The notes beneath the pieces were generated by a model. That model did no database searches, was not told the origin of the DNA, and saw nothing but the letters and a program-made list of their open reading frames with translations. A stretch of 64,000 bases of DNA from Cupriavidus pauculus (GTDB taxonomy: Bacteria; Pseudomonadota; Gammaproteobacteria; Burkholderiales; Burkholderiaceae): the NCBI RefSeq assembly GCF_022179805.1, contig NZ_BPUO01000014.1, positions 1 to 64,000 on the forward strand, given 5' to 3'. The position numbers were made by a program, and so were the translations under genes. Below, piece after piece: positions 35,514 to 44,029 of this stretch (position 1 is its first letter; every line of letters begins with the position of its first letter).

Positions 35514-36470
35514 ATGAGTATCAAGACGCGAATCACCGAGTTGCTTGGGATTCGCTATCCCATCGTCCAGGCCGGCATGAGCTGGGCGTCGTCGAGTTCG
35601 CTGCTGGCCGGGGCGGTGTCCAAGGCCGGTGGCCTGGGCGTGATCGCGGCCGGCCCGATGCGGCCCGAAGACCTGCGCCGCGCGATCAGCGAGGTGCGCG
35701 AGATGACCGACGCGCCGTTCGCGGTCAACGTGGCGCTCTATAACAAGCGCGCAGCGGAACACCTGCAGATCGTGCTGGACGAAGGGGTGCCGATCCTGAT
35801 CGCATCGCAGGGCAGTCCGCGCGAGCATATCGCCCGCTTCCAGGCGGCCGGGGTCAAGTGGCTCCACGTGGTGGCGCATCCCGAGCATGCCCGCAAGGCG
35901 GCAGCGGCCGGCGTGGATGGGCTGGTTGTGGTCGGCGGCGAGGCTGGCGGACATCCGCCGCCCAGCGGCACCAGCACGCTGGTGCTGGTCCGGCTGATTG
36001 CGCGCGCCGTGGATCTGCCGATCATTGCCGGCGGCGGCGTGGCCGATGGCGCGGGCGTGGCAGCCATGCTGTGCCTGGGCGCCGATGCCGTCCAGATGGG
36101 CACGCGATTCCTGCTGACGCCTGAAGCGTCACTGCACGACGCCTACAAGTACAAGGTGCTGGCCGCCGGCGTGGGCGACACCACGCTGGTTGGCTGGCGC
36201 GGCCTGCCGATTCGCGCGGTGCGTAACGCGTTCACCGACGAATACGAAGCGGCCGAACGTGCCGGCCAGCCGCGCGAGGCGCTGGAAGCGCTGTTCGGCA
36301 GCCGCTCGCTGAAGATGGCCGCGCTCGACGGCGACGTGGACCAGGGCAAGGTCGAGGCGGGGCAGAGCGCCGCGCTGGTCGACGAACTGGTGCCGGCCGC
36401 CACGCTGGTGGAACAGATTGCGGCGGAAACGCGCGAAGCGCTGGCCCGCATGACCCAACTGAACGGATAA
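35514..36470 (+). CDS. Nitronate monooxygenase-like flavin oxidoreductase
   Basis: A 318-aa FMN TIM-barrel protein of the nitronate monooxygenase/FabK family. YPIVQAGMSWASSSSLLAGAVSKAGGLGVI, VVVGGEAGGHPPPSGTSTLVL and IIAGGGVADGAGVAAMLCLGADAVQMGTRF are the flavin and phosphate motifs. In a CoA-thioester operon it could act as an enoyl reductase or dehydrogenase rather than on nitroalkanes; the sequence does not decide. It lies 53 bp after the Bug gene and 4 bp before the next gene. Confidence 0.85.
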   Translation: MSIKTRITELLGIRYPIVQAGMSWASSSSLLAGAVSKAGGLGVIAAGPMRPEDLRRAISEVREMTDAPFAVNVALYNKRAAEHLQIVLDEGVPILIASQGSPREHIARFQAAGVKWLHVVAHPEHARKAAAAGVDGLVVVGGEAGGHPPPSGTSTLVLVRLIARAVDLPIIAGGGVADGAGVAAMLCLGADAVQMGTRFLLTPEASLHDAYKYKVLAAGVGDTTLVGWRGLPIRAVRNAFTDEYEAAERAGQPREALEALFGSRSLKMAALDGDVDQGKVEAGQSAALVDELVPAATLVEQIAAETREALARMTQLNG

Positions 36471-36474
36471 AGAC

Positions 36475-37206
36475 ATGAACGAACTGCTGATCGAAGACGT
36501 CGGCCACGTACGCGTGCTGCGCATGAACCGCCCGGAAAAGCGCAACGCCCTGAACAACGCCCTGACGCGCGGGCTGGTCGACGCGCTGGCCGCCGCCGAA
36601 ATGGACGACGCGGTGCACGTGGTGGTGCTGACCGGCAACGGCTCGGCCTTCTGCGCCGGTGCCGATATCACCGAATTCAAGGACCTGACGCCGGACCAGA
36701 TGGGCCGCGTGGAAGAACGCGCCGAGCTGACCATGCAGCTTCACCTGAGCGTGTCGCGCATGAGCAAGCCCGTGATTGCCGCCGTCAACGGCTTCGCGAT
36801 GGGTGGCGGCGCGGGCCTGGCCATCGCCTGCGACCTGGCGCTGGCGGCGCGCTCCGCACGCTTTGGTTATCCGGAAGTGAAGCACGGCATCGTCGCCGCC
36901 ATCGTGCTGCCAAACCTGACGCGCCAGATCGGCCGCAAGGCAGCATTCCACATGGTGGCCACGGGCGAGTCGGTCGATGCCGAGCGCGCCGTGGAAATGG
37001 GCCTGGCCAACGCCGTGCATGACGACGACGTGCTGATGGACGAAACCATGAAGCTGGCGAGCCATCTTGCAGGTGTGAGCCGCGCCGCCATGGCCACGAC
37101 CAAGCAGACCTTTCACCAGGTGGTGGACCTGCCGCTGGCGCGCGGGCTGGAAATCGGCCGCGAAGCCAACAAGCGCATGCGCAGCTTTGTGCGGACCGAG
37201 CGGTAG
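36475..37206 (+). CDS. Enoyl-CoA hydratase/isomerase family protein (first of two)
   Basis: A 243-aa crotonase-fold protein. The CoA-binding and oxyanion motifs FCAGADITEFK near residue 60 and NGFAMGGGAGLAIACDLALAARSARFGYPEVKHGI near 105-140 are typical; the Glu of FGYPEVK matches one of the two catalytic hydratase residues. It would hydrate or isomerise an enoyl-CoA intermediate. The neighbouring genes supply activation (CoA-transferase, ligase) and cleavage (lyase). Confidence 0.88.
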   Translation: MNELLIEDVGHVRVLRMNRPEKRNALNNALTRGLVDALAAAEMDDAVHVVVLTGNGSAFCAGADITEFKDLTPDQMGRVEERAELTMQLHLSVSRMSKPVIAAVNGFAMGGGAGLAIACDLALAARSARFGYPEVKHGIVAAIVLPNLTRQIGRKAAFHMVATGESVDAERAVEMGLANAVHDDDVLMDETMKLASHLAGVSRAAMATTKQTFHQVVDLPLARGLEIGREANKRMRSFVRTER

Positions 37207-37212
37207 GGCGCC

Positions 37213-38424
37213 ATGACCAAGCCACTCGAACACATCACGATCCTGGATCTGTCGCGCGTGCTGGCCTGCCCGTTCGCGTCGATGATCCTGGCGGAAATGG
37301 GCGCCACGGTGATCAAGGTGGAACAGCCCGGCACCGGCGACGAGACGCGCAGCTTCGAACCGCGCGTGGAGGCCAAGGCGGGCAGCGATGGCGGCAGCGA
37401 GAGCGCCTACTACATGGCGTTCAACCGCAGCAAGCAGTCGATCACCGTGAACCTGCGCAGCGAAGCGGGGCAGCAGATCGTGCGCGACCTGGCTGCCGGC
37501 GTCGACGTGGTGATCGAGAACTTCCCGGTGGGCACGCTCAAGCGCTACGGCCTGGGTCCCGACACGCTGCGCGAGATCAATCCGAAACTGGTCTATCTGT
37601 CCTGCACCGGCTTCGGCCAGACCGGCCCGTACGCGCCGCGCAAGGGCTATGACACCGTGTTCCAGGCCATGGGCGGCATCATGAGCCTGACCGGCGAACG
37701 CGACGGCGGCCCGGTCAAGCCCGGCCTGCCGGTGGCGGACCTAACCTCCGGCCTGTGGGCCGCGATTGCGGTGCTGTCGGCATTGCAGGGGCGCAGCGCG
37801 ACGGGGCAGGGCTGCCATATCGATCTGTCGATGTTCGACGCGCAAGTCAACCTGCTGACGCTGGCCGCCGCCCGCTGGTTCGCACTGGAAGAAGTACCGC
37901 CGCGCATGGGCACCGAGCATCCGGGACGCGTGCCGTCGGCCAGCTTCCAGGCCGCCTGCGGCCGCTGGCTGCATATCACCGCCAGCGACCAGCACTGGGA
38001 GCCGCTGTGCCGGGTGCTGAAGCTCGAAGCGTGGGGCGCCGATCCGGAACTGCAGACCAATATGGGCCGCGTGCGCCGGCGCGATGAAGTGATGCAGCGA
38101 CTGACCGAGGCCATCGCAACGCAAGACCGCGACGCGCTGTGCGATGCCATGGACGCTGCCAGCGTGCCGGCCGGCCCGATCAAGTCGGTGGACGAGGTGC
38201 TGTCAGACCCGCACGTCAAGGCGCGCGGCATGGTCGGCGAATTCGACCATCCTGTCATCGGCACCTTTCCGGCGCTGCCCGTGCCGTTGCGCTTCGACGG
38301 TTGGGACAACCCCGTCGTCGGCCGGCCGCCGCTGCTGGGCGAGCATACGGCCCAGGTACTCAAGGACCGGCTGGGCCTGGACGCCGCGCGCGTGCAGGCG
38401 CTGCGCGAAGCCAAGGCCATCTAG
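37213..38424 (+). CDS. CaiB/BaiF (class III) CoA-transferase
   Basis: A 403-aa family III CoA-transferase, which moves CoA between carboxylates through an Asp-anhydride. N-terminal ILDLSRVLACPFASMILAEMGATVIKVEQPGTGD, NRSKQSITVNLRSEAG, GFGQTGPYAPRKGYDTVFQAMGG and VADLTSGLWAAIAV with the catalytic Asp are all present, and length is normal. It activates or recycles the carboxylate degraded by this operon. It starts 6 bp after the hydratase gene. Confidence 0.9.
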   Translation: MTKPLEHITILDLSRVLACPFASMILAEMGATVIKVEQPGTGDETRSFEPRVEAKAGSDGGSESAYYMAFNRSKQSITVNLRSEAGQQIVRDLAAGVDVVIENFPVGTLKRYGLGPDTLREINPKLVYLSCTGFGQTGPYAPRKGYDTVFQAMGGIMSLTGERDGGPVKPGLPVADLTSGLWAAIAVLSALQGRSATGQGCHIDLSMFDAQVNLLTLAAARWFALEEVPPRMGTEHPGRVPSASFQAACGRWLHITASDQHWEPLCRVLKLEAWGADPELQTNMGRVRRRDEVMQRLTEAIATQDRDALCDAMDAASVPAGPIKSVDEVLSDPHVKARGMVGEFDHPVIGTFPALPVPLRFDGWDNPVVGRPPLLGEHTAQVLKDRLGLDAARVQALREAKAI

Positions 38425-38450
38425 ATTGCAGTCAACGCAAGCCAACACCC

Positions 38451-39221
38451 ATGATTGAATCGAACCAACCGGGCGAACAGCCTGCGGTGCTCTACACGGT
38501 CGACGGCGGCATCGCCACGATCACCCTGAACCGGCCCGACAGCCGCAACGCGCTGAACCTGGCGATGTGCGAGGGGCTGCAGGCCGCGGCCACGGCAGCG
38601 CGCCAGGACCCCGAGGTGCGCGTGGTGCTGATCCGCGCCGCAGGGCCGGTGTTCTGCGCCGGCGCCGACCTGAAGGAACGCAAGACGATGGACGAGGCCC
38701 AGGTGCTGGCCCGTCGCATGCGCGGTTTCTTTGCCTACGAGGCCATCGAAAGCCTGCCGATGCCGGTCATCGCGGAAGTGGCTGGCGCCGCCGCGGGCTC
38801 GGGCGTGGAAATCACCGCCGCCTGCGACTTCGCGGTGGCCACGACGGACGCCTCGTTCTGGACGCCCGAGGCGCAATGGGGCACCGTCGGTGCCACCCAG
38901 CGGCTTGCGCGCATCGTCGGCAAGCGGTTGGCCAAGGACATGATGTTCACGGGCCGCCGGTTGACGGCGGCCGAAGCGCTGGACGTGGGCCTGGTCACGC
39001 GCGTGGTGTCTGCCGACGCGCTGGAACGCGTGGTAGCCGAGATGGCAGCCACCGTCGCCAAGGCGCCGCCGCTGGGCATGCGCCTGGCCAAGCGCTGTAT
39101 CGACCGGGGCATCGAACTGGGACCGCGCGGCGCGCTGGCCGAAGAACTGCTGGCCATCGACGAGAACCTGGCGGGCTCTGACTGGCGCGCTGGCATCGGC
39201 GCATTCGGAGGCAGCAAATGA
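38451..39221 (+). CDS. Enoyl-CoA hydratase/isomerase family protein (second)
   Basis: A 256-aa crotonase-fold protein. ITLNRPDSRNALNLAMCEGL, FCAGADLKERKTMD and AGAAAGSGVEITAACDFAVATTDASFWTPEAQWGTVGATQRLARIVGKRLAKDMMFTGR are the family blocks. Its active-site segment (FWTPEAQWG) differs from that of the first copy (FGYPEVKHG), so the two probably catalyse different steps. The start is the ATG at 38451; it overlaps the ligase gene by 4 nt (ATGA). Confidence 0.88.
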   Translation: MIESNQPGEQPAVLYTVDGGIATITLNRPDSRNALNLAMCEGLQAAATAARQDPEVRVVLIRAAGPVFCAGADLKERKTMDEAQVLARRMRGFFAYEAIESLPMPVIAEVAGAAAGSGVEITAACDFAVATTDASFWTPEAQWGTVGATQRLARIVGKRLAKDMMFTGRRLTAAEALDVGLVTRVVSADALERVVAEMAATVAKAPPLGMRLAKRCIDRGIELGPRGALAEELLAIDENLAGSDWRAGIGAFGGSK

Positions 39222-40840
39222 CCTGGCAACCTCGTACCCTGGCCACGGTGCTGGCGCAACAGGCCGGCCTGCGTGGCCAGCAACGCGCGCTGGTGACGCC
39301 CGACGGCGACACCACGTGGGCCGAACTCGAATCCCAGGCGCGCCGCGTGGCGAAGGCGCTGCTGGCTCGCGGCGTGCAACGCGGCGACTTCGTCGGCCTG
39401 CTGTGCAGCAATGACGATCACTGGGTGGCCAGTTTCTACGGCGCCGCCATGATCGGTGCGGTCACGGTGCCCGTGAACACGCGCTTCAAGGCCGCCGAGA
39501 TCGAGTACTGCCTGCGTCAGTCCGACGTGCGGCTGCTGATCCTGGTCGACCGCTTCCTCAAGATCGATTTCATGGGCTTTCTCCGCGAGGCGGAGCCCGC
39601 TGTCGATGGCACGCTGCCGGGCCAGATCCTGCCGCAGCTTGACGATGTGGTGGTCGTGGGCGACGACGTGCCGCGTGCCGGACTGGCCTGGGAAGCGTTC
39701 CTGGCGGGCGGCGACGCCTTGCCGGACGCCATGCTGGCCCAGGCGATGGCGGCCGTGACGCCCGACGACCTGCTGCTGATCCAGTTCACATCCGGCACCA
39801 CCGCGCATCCGAAGGGCGTGATGCTCACGCACGACAACATGCTGCGCAATGCGTCGGCGGTGGGTGAGCGGCTGGGTATCGGCCCGCTCGACTGCTATTT
39901 CAACTGCCGGCCGTTCTTCCATGTGGCGGGCTCCACGCTGTCGCTGCTGTGCGCGCTGTGCGCCGGCGCCAGTATCGCCACGCTGCCGACATTTGAAGCC
40001 GGCGCCGCGCTGGAGATGCTGGAGCGGGAACGCTGCACGTTCATCTCCGGCAACGAGACGCTGTTCCAACTGCTGATCTCGCACGCGTCGTTCGACCGCT
40101 CGCGGCTGCATCTGCGCGGCGGCTGGGCGGCGGCGGGCCCGGACACCATGCAGCGCATCATCGACCAGATGGGCATCGAGCGGATCTGCTGGGCCTATGG
40201 CCTTTCGGAAGCGTCGCCGAACGTGGTGCTGAACGACTGGCGCGATGACGTGGCGCTGCGCGTGGGCGGCTTTGCGCTGCCGCATGACGGCGTGTCGGTG
40301 CGAATCGTCGACGAGGCGTCGGGCGAAACCTGCGCCACCGGCGAGGTGGGCGAGATCCAGGTGCATGGCTGGGGCGTGATGCGCGGCTACTACAAGCAGT
40401 CCGAAGCCAATGCCAAGGTCTTTACCGCCGATGGCTGGCTGCGCACTGGCGACCTTGGCGCGTTGCGTGCCGACGGTCGCCTGCGTCTGGTTGGCCGGCT
40501 GAAGGACGTATTTCGCGTGGGCGGCGAGAACGTGGCGCCCGCCGAGGTGGAGCAGGTGCTGCTGTCGCACCCGGCCGTGGCCACGGCGCAGGTGGTGGGT
40601 GTGCCCGACGCGCGTCTGGGTGAGGTGCCGGCGGCATTCGTCACGATCAAGCCGGGCATGTCGCTGGAAGCCGAAGCGCTGCTGGCGTGGGCCAAGCCGC
40701 GCATGGCGAATTTCCGCATGCCGCGCTATGCCGAGGTGGTCAGCGATTTCGAGCGCATCGGCATGACGGCGAGCGGCAAGGTGCAGAAGAACAAGCTGCG
40801 CGAGCACGCCATCGCGTTGTTCAACCTGGCGAGCCAGTAA
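39218..40840 (+). CDS. AMP-forming acyl-CoA synthetase
   Basis: A 540-aa adenylate-forming ligase that joins a carboxylic acid to CoA. The AMP motif IQFTSGTTAHPKGVMLTHDNM is at about 188-208, the A5 motif AYGLSEASPNVVLNDW near 326, the hinge GWLRTGDLGALRADGRLRLVGRLKDVFRVGGENVAPAEVE at about 407-447, and the catalytic Lys near the end in TASGKVQKNKL. Together with the CoA-transferase it gives the operon two ways to make the thioester. Substrate not readable. Confidence 0.9.
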   Translation: MTWQPRTLATVLAQQAGLRGQQRALVTPDGDTTWAELESQARRVAKALLARGVQRGDFVGLLCSNDDHWVASFYGAAMIGAVTVPVNTRFKAAEIEYCLRQSDVRLLILVDRFLKIDFMGFLREAEPAVDGTLPGQILPQLDDVVVVGDDVPRAGLAWEAFLAGGDALPDAMLAQAMAAVTPDDLLLIQFTSGTTAHPKGVMLTHDNMLRNASAVGERLGIGPLDCYFNCRPFFHVAGSTLSLLCALCAGASIATLPTFEAGAALEMLERERCTFISGNETLFQLLISHASFDRSRLHLRGGWAAAGPDTMQRIIDQMGIERICWAYGLSEASPNVVLNDWRDDVALRVGGFALPHDGVSVRIVDEASGETCATGEVGEIQVHGWGVMRGYYKQSEANAKVFTADGWLRTGDLGALRADGRLRLVGRLKDVFRVGGENVAPAEVEQVLLSHPAVATAQVVGVPDARLGEVPAAFVTIKPGMSLEAEALLAWAKPRMANFRMPRYAEVVSDFERIGMTASGKVQKNKLREHAIALFNLASQ

Positions 40841-40861
40841 CGTCTTGAACCGGACATACCC

Positions 40862-41815
40862 ATGAACCCCGTCATGAACCCTGAAGTCGTGCTGTGCGAA
40901 TGCTTTGCCCGCGACGGGCTGCAGCACGAACCCGACTTTGTGCCGACCGAAACCAAGGTGGCGCTGGTTGACCGCTTCGCGGCCATCGGCTTTCCGCGCG
41001 TGGAAGCCACGTCGTACTCGAACCCCAAGGTGGTGCCGCAGTTTGCCGATGCCACCGACGTACTGCGGTCGCTGCCCCGGCGCGAAGGCGCAATGTACAA
41101 GGCAACCTGCGCCAACGTGCGCGCCGTCGAGCGTGCGCTGGCCGACCTGGAGGCCGGCATCGGCGCCAGCGAGGTGAGCCTGCTGGTGTCGGCATCGGCA
41201 TCGCATTCCGAGCGCAACCTGAAGCGCAGCCGGGCCGACCAGTGGGACAACGTGCGCGCCATGGCTGACGCCGCGCGCGGCCACTTCCGCATGGTCGGGA
41301 CGATTTCCGTGGCGTTCGGCTGCCCGTTCGAAGGCCATGTCGACCCGCAGGAAGTGCTGCGCGACGTGGGACGGTTCCGCGATCTTGGTGTGGGGCTGGT
41401 CACGCTGGGCGACACCACGGGCATGGCGACGCCCGAGACCACGCGTGCGCTGTTCCGCGCCATGCGCAAGGACTTTCCGGACGTCACGCCGATTGCGCAT
41501 TTCCACGACACGCGCGGCACGGGGCTGGTCAACTATGTGGCGGCGCTGGAAGCCGGCGTCACGCATTTCGATTGCGCGATGGGCGGCGTGGGCGGGCATC
41601 CGGCCAAGGTCCAGTACGGCGGCGGGCATACCGGCAATGTGTGTACCGAGGACTGGGTGGCGTTGCTCGACGCGATGGGCGTGCGGACCGGCATCGACCT
41701 GGACGCCATGCTGGAGGCCGCGCGGGAATGTGAAGCAGTGCTGGGCCGGCCGCTGCACAGCCGGGTGCTGCGCAGCGGGCTGAATCCGTTGCGGGCGCTG
41801 CCGCGCGCCGCCTGA
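40862..41815 (+). CDS. HMG-CoA lyase-like protein (catalytic Cys missing)
   Basis: A 317-aa TIM-barrel lyase of the HMG-CoA lyase family, which cleaves 3-hydroxyacyl-CoA thioesters by retro-Claisen or aldol chemistry. The catalytic Arg-Asp motif (ARDGLQ) and metal-binding HFH (IAHFHDTRG) are present. The family signature GLGGCPYA, with its catalytic Cys, reads GVGGHPAK here, His246 replacing Cys, and three residues appear inserted before HTGNVCTEDWV. So it is likely not an HMG-CoA lyase but a related lyase on another acyl-CoA. It is the last gene of the operon and converges with marR. Confidence 0.85.
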   Translation: MNPVMNPEVVLCECFARDGLQHEPDFVPTETKVALVDRFAAIGFPRVEATSYSNPKVVPQFADATDVLRSLPRREGAMYKATCANVRAVERALADLEAGIGASEVSLLVSASASHSERNLKRSRADQWDNVRAMADAARGHFRMVGTISVAFGCPFEGHVDPQEVLRDVGRFRDLGVGLVTLGDTTGMATPETTRALFRAMRKDFPDVTPIAHFHDTRGTGLVNYVAALEAGVTHFDCAMGGVGGHPAKVQYGGGHTGNVCTEDWVALLDAMGVRTGIDLDAMLEAARECEAVLGRPLHSRVLRSGLNPLRALPRAA

Positions 41816-41838
41816 GCCAGGCGTCTTAGCCGGGCGCC

Positions 41839-42474
41839 TCAGCCGCCGACGAGCTGGTTGAGGCGCTGGACCAGCGTGCGGATCTCGTCGAGATCCAGCG
41901 CGCCGCCGTGGTGTTCCGCTGCGGCGCTGCCTGAAGGCGGCGTGGGGACGATGTCTTCCTCGGTGTCCTCGCCCGCCGCCGCGCGCTTTTCCTCGTCGAG
42001 CACATCGCGTGCGCTGGCGGTAATCATCGACAGCATGTCCATCAGCTGCTTGCGCTGGTCGGCATCGAGCGGACGCAGCAGCCGTTCGTTACGCGCGTTG
42101 GCGTCGACAATCACCTTGCGGTAGAGCGCGTCGCCGGCCTTGGTCAGGCTCAGCAGCACCGCGCGTGCATCGGTGTCGCTGCGCTCGCTGACGATCAGGC
42201 CGCGCTCGATCAACCCCGATACCGTGCGGCTGGCGTAGCTCTTGTCCAGCGCGGCCCGGCGCGCCAGTTCCTTGAGCGAAAGCGGGGCGTGCGCGCCCAG
42301 CATGCCGATCGAGCGCCATTCCAGCAGCGTCAGCCCGAACTTGCGCTGCACGCGCAGCGACGCGCTGGCGGCGGACAAGCCCGCAAGGTTGTGCAGGCGC
42401 GAGGAAAGCAGGTCGGTAATGATTCGCGGCGCGGCGCTCGTGCCGCTTTTTGCTGCGCTTCTTGTTGCGCTCAT
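41839..42474 (-). CDS. MarR family transcriptional regulator
   Basis: A 211-aa MarR regulator. Winged HTH at about 45-130 (LTLLEWRSIGMLGAHAPLSLKELARRAALDKSYASRTVSGLIERGLIVSERSDTDARAVLLSLT), then dimerisation helices and an acidic, Glu/Asp-rich tail. A TTG at 42480 and an ATG at 42474 are possible starts; ATG taken. It is convergent with the catabolic operon and divergent from the porin gene. Shared operator sequences in front of the porin and of the Bug gene suggest it controls the whole block. Confidence 0.88.
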   Translation of the reverse strand: MSATRSAAKSGTSAAPRIITDLLSSRLHNLAGLSAASASLRVQRKFGLTLLEWRSIGMLGAHAPLSLKELARRAALDKSYASRTVSGLIERGLIVSERSDTDARAVLLSLTKAGDALYRKVIVDANARNERLLRPLDADQRKQLMDMLSMITASARDVLDEEKRAAAGEDTEEDIVPTPPSGSAAAEHHGGALDLDEIRTLVQRLNQLVGG

Positions 42475-42561
42475 TGGCAAGCGTCCCGTTAGTTGTTTCT
42501 GTCAACGATTCTAGCTGGATTGTCATCTGGAGGCGACACTTCATGCGCCCTTCATGCGTCC

Positions 42562-42614
42562 ATATTGTTGACGATGTCCATCATGTGCTTTACATTCGCA
42601 ACCAATATCAACAA
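42562..42614. promoter_or_regulatory. MarR operators between marR and porin genes
   Basis: ATATTGTTGACGATGTCCA (42562-42580) and, 23 bp on, AATATCAACAA (42604-42614) form an inverted arrangement of TTGTTGA/TCAACAA. The same elements occur at 34418-34470. This suggests one MarR site family for the regulon. Confidence 0.6.
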
Positions 42615-42645
42615 GAGCAGCAACAAGAGAAGGAGAGGAGACAGC

Positions 42646-42699
42646 ATGGACCGTAGTGCAGCAGCAATCGTCGACGCGAAGGGTGGGCCGACGTCATGA
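42646..42699 (+). CDS. 17-aa upstream ORF coupled to the porin start
   Basis: ATG at 42646 directly after a strong AAGGAGAGGAG site, encoding MDRSAAAIVDAKGGPTS and ending in a TGA that overlaps the porin ATG (ATGA). The porin itself has only a weak AAGG (42679-42682). So ribosomes probably load at the short ORF and re-initiate at the porin. No homology recognised; a leader-peptide role is inferred from position and ribosome-binding sites. Confidence 0.5.
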   Translation: MDRSAAAIVDAKGGPTS

Positions 42700-43820
42700 A
42701 GAAGATTTCCACTTTCGGCGCGATGCTGGCGATGGCCGGCGCCGCGCATGCGCAAACCTCGATCACGCTGTACGGCCTGATCGACACCGCCGTCGCCTAC
42801 CAGTCGCATCAGGTGGCATCGACCAACGCCGCAGGACGTGCCACCAGCAGCGGCGGCACGGTGGGCATCGCGCCCGGCTTCTTCAACGGATCGCGCTGGG
42901 GGATCCTGGGCAGCGAAGACCTGGGCGGCGGCACCTCGGCGGTGTTCCGGCTGGAGTCAGGCTTCAGCCCCGATACCGGCGTGTCGTTGCAGGGCGCACG
43001 GCTGTTCGGACGGCAGGCTTGGGTCGGGCTGAATGCCGACTATGGCCAGATCACGCTCGGCCGCCAGTACAGCGTGCCGTTCGACATCCTGCTGCCGTTC
43101 GATACGATCGGCTGGGGCAATACCGGCGCCAGCGACGTGTGGGTGCAGTTGCTGGAAGGCTCGCGCCTCGACAACTCGGTCAAGTACCAGCAGAACATCG
43201 GCCCGGTGAAGGTCGAGGCGGCGTACTCGTTCGGCGAGTTCGCGGGCGCTGCCTCGTCGGGTTCCACCTACGCGGCAGGCGTGGGCTATTCCCAAGGCGC
43301 ATTGGGCCTGGGCCTGGTTGGCCAGCAGGCGCGTGATCCGGCCAGGAACAAGCAGACCAACGCCGGCGTGGGCGCATCGTATGTGTTCGGCCCCGTGACG
43401 CTGCACAGCTTCTACCTGTACACGCGTCGCGACGGCGCGTTCGCACCGTCCACCAGCCAGGACTTCGCGCCCACCTACGGCACCAACGCCCAGTTCTACG
43501 CCAACCCTGGCATCACCAACATTGGCGCCAGCACGGCGGATAGAACCGACCACGTGTTCCAGTTCGGCACCACGTACCAGGTGACTTCGGCCGTGGTGGT
43601 CAAGGCGGCGGCAATCTATGACACCGCCAAGAACGTCAACGCGGCAGGCCAGAGCGGACACAAGCTGACCGCCTACCTGGTTGGCGACTATTTCTTCTCG
43701 AAGCGCACCGACACCTACCTGGCTGCCACCTACAACAAGGTCAGCACCAGCATGAACGGCCCGTACGGCGGCCATGACGACAGCGTCGGCGTGTTCCTGG
43801 GGATGCGCCACCGTTTCTGA
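42696..43820 (+). CDS. Gram-negative porin (OmpC-like, Burkholderiales type)
   Basis: A 374-aa outer-membrane 16-strand porin. Signal peptide 1-19 (AGAAHA-QTS), then SITLYGLIDTAVAYQS, the conserved SRWGILGSEDLGGGTSAVFRLESGF and FGRQAWVGLNADYGQITLGRQY, and a C-terminal Phe (GMRHRF) as outer-membrane signal. It presumably lets in the carboxylate handled by the adjacent operon. Divergent from marR. It is preceded by the coupled short ORF and followed by a strong terminator. Confidence 0.92.
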   Translation: MKKISTFGAMLAMAGAAHAQTSITLYGLIDTAVAYQSHQVASTNAAGRATSSGGTVGIAPGFFNGSRWGILGSEDLGGGTSAVFRLESGFSPDTGVSLQGARLFGRQAWVGLNADYGQITLGRQYSVPFDILLPFDTIGWGNTGASDVWVQLLEGSRLDNSVKYQQNIGPVKVEAAYSFGEFAGAASSGSTYAAGVGYSQGALGLGLVGQQARDPARNKQTNAGVGASYVFGPVTLHSFYLYTRRDGAFAPSTSQDFAPTYGTNAQFYANPGITNIGASTADRTDHVFQFGTTYQVTSAVVVKAAAIYDTAKNVNAAGQSGHKLTAYLVGDYFFSKRTDTYLAATYNKVSTSMNGPYGGHDDSVGVFLGMRHRF

Positions 43821-43850
43821 TTTCTTGCCAGGGTAGTGACGTAGTACTGA

Positions 43851-43879
43851 CGGCGCCATTTATATGGCGCCGTTTTTTT
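43851..43879 (+). terminator. Terminator of the porin gene
   Basis: CGGCGCCAT, loop TTAT, ATGGCGCCG followed by seven Ts (43873-43879): a textbook intrinsic terminator 30 bp after the porin stop. Confidence 0.92.
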
Positions 43880-44029
43880 ATGGTTCGACGCGCGGTGTCT
43901 GCGCGGCAATGCAAAACCCGAAACTAGGGAAAACCCCCGACAAGCGGGGTTTCAGGACCCGCAATTCCGCCGATATATGGATGCCGCGCCTTAAAAGGCA
44001 TGGCAATTAAAAATAAGGAGAAGAAGTCC

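Noticed and set aside
38735-41758. A 1007-codon minus-strand frame
   Set aside because: Shadow of the enoyl-CoA hydratase, ligase and lyase genes, which have clear family motifs in the plus strand.
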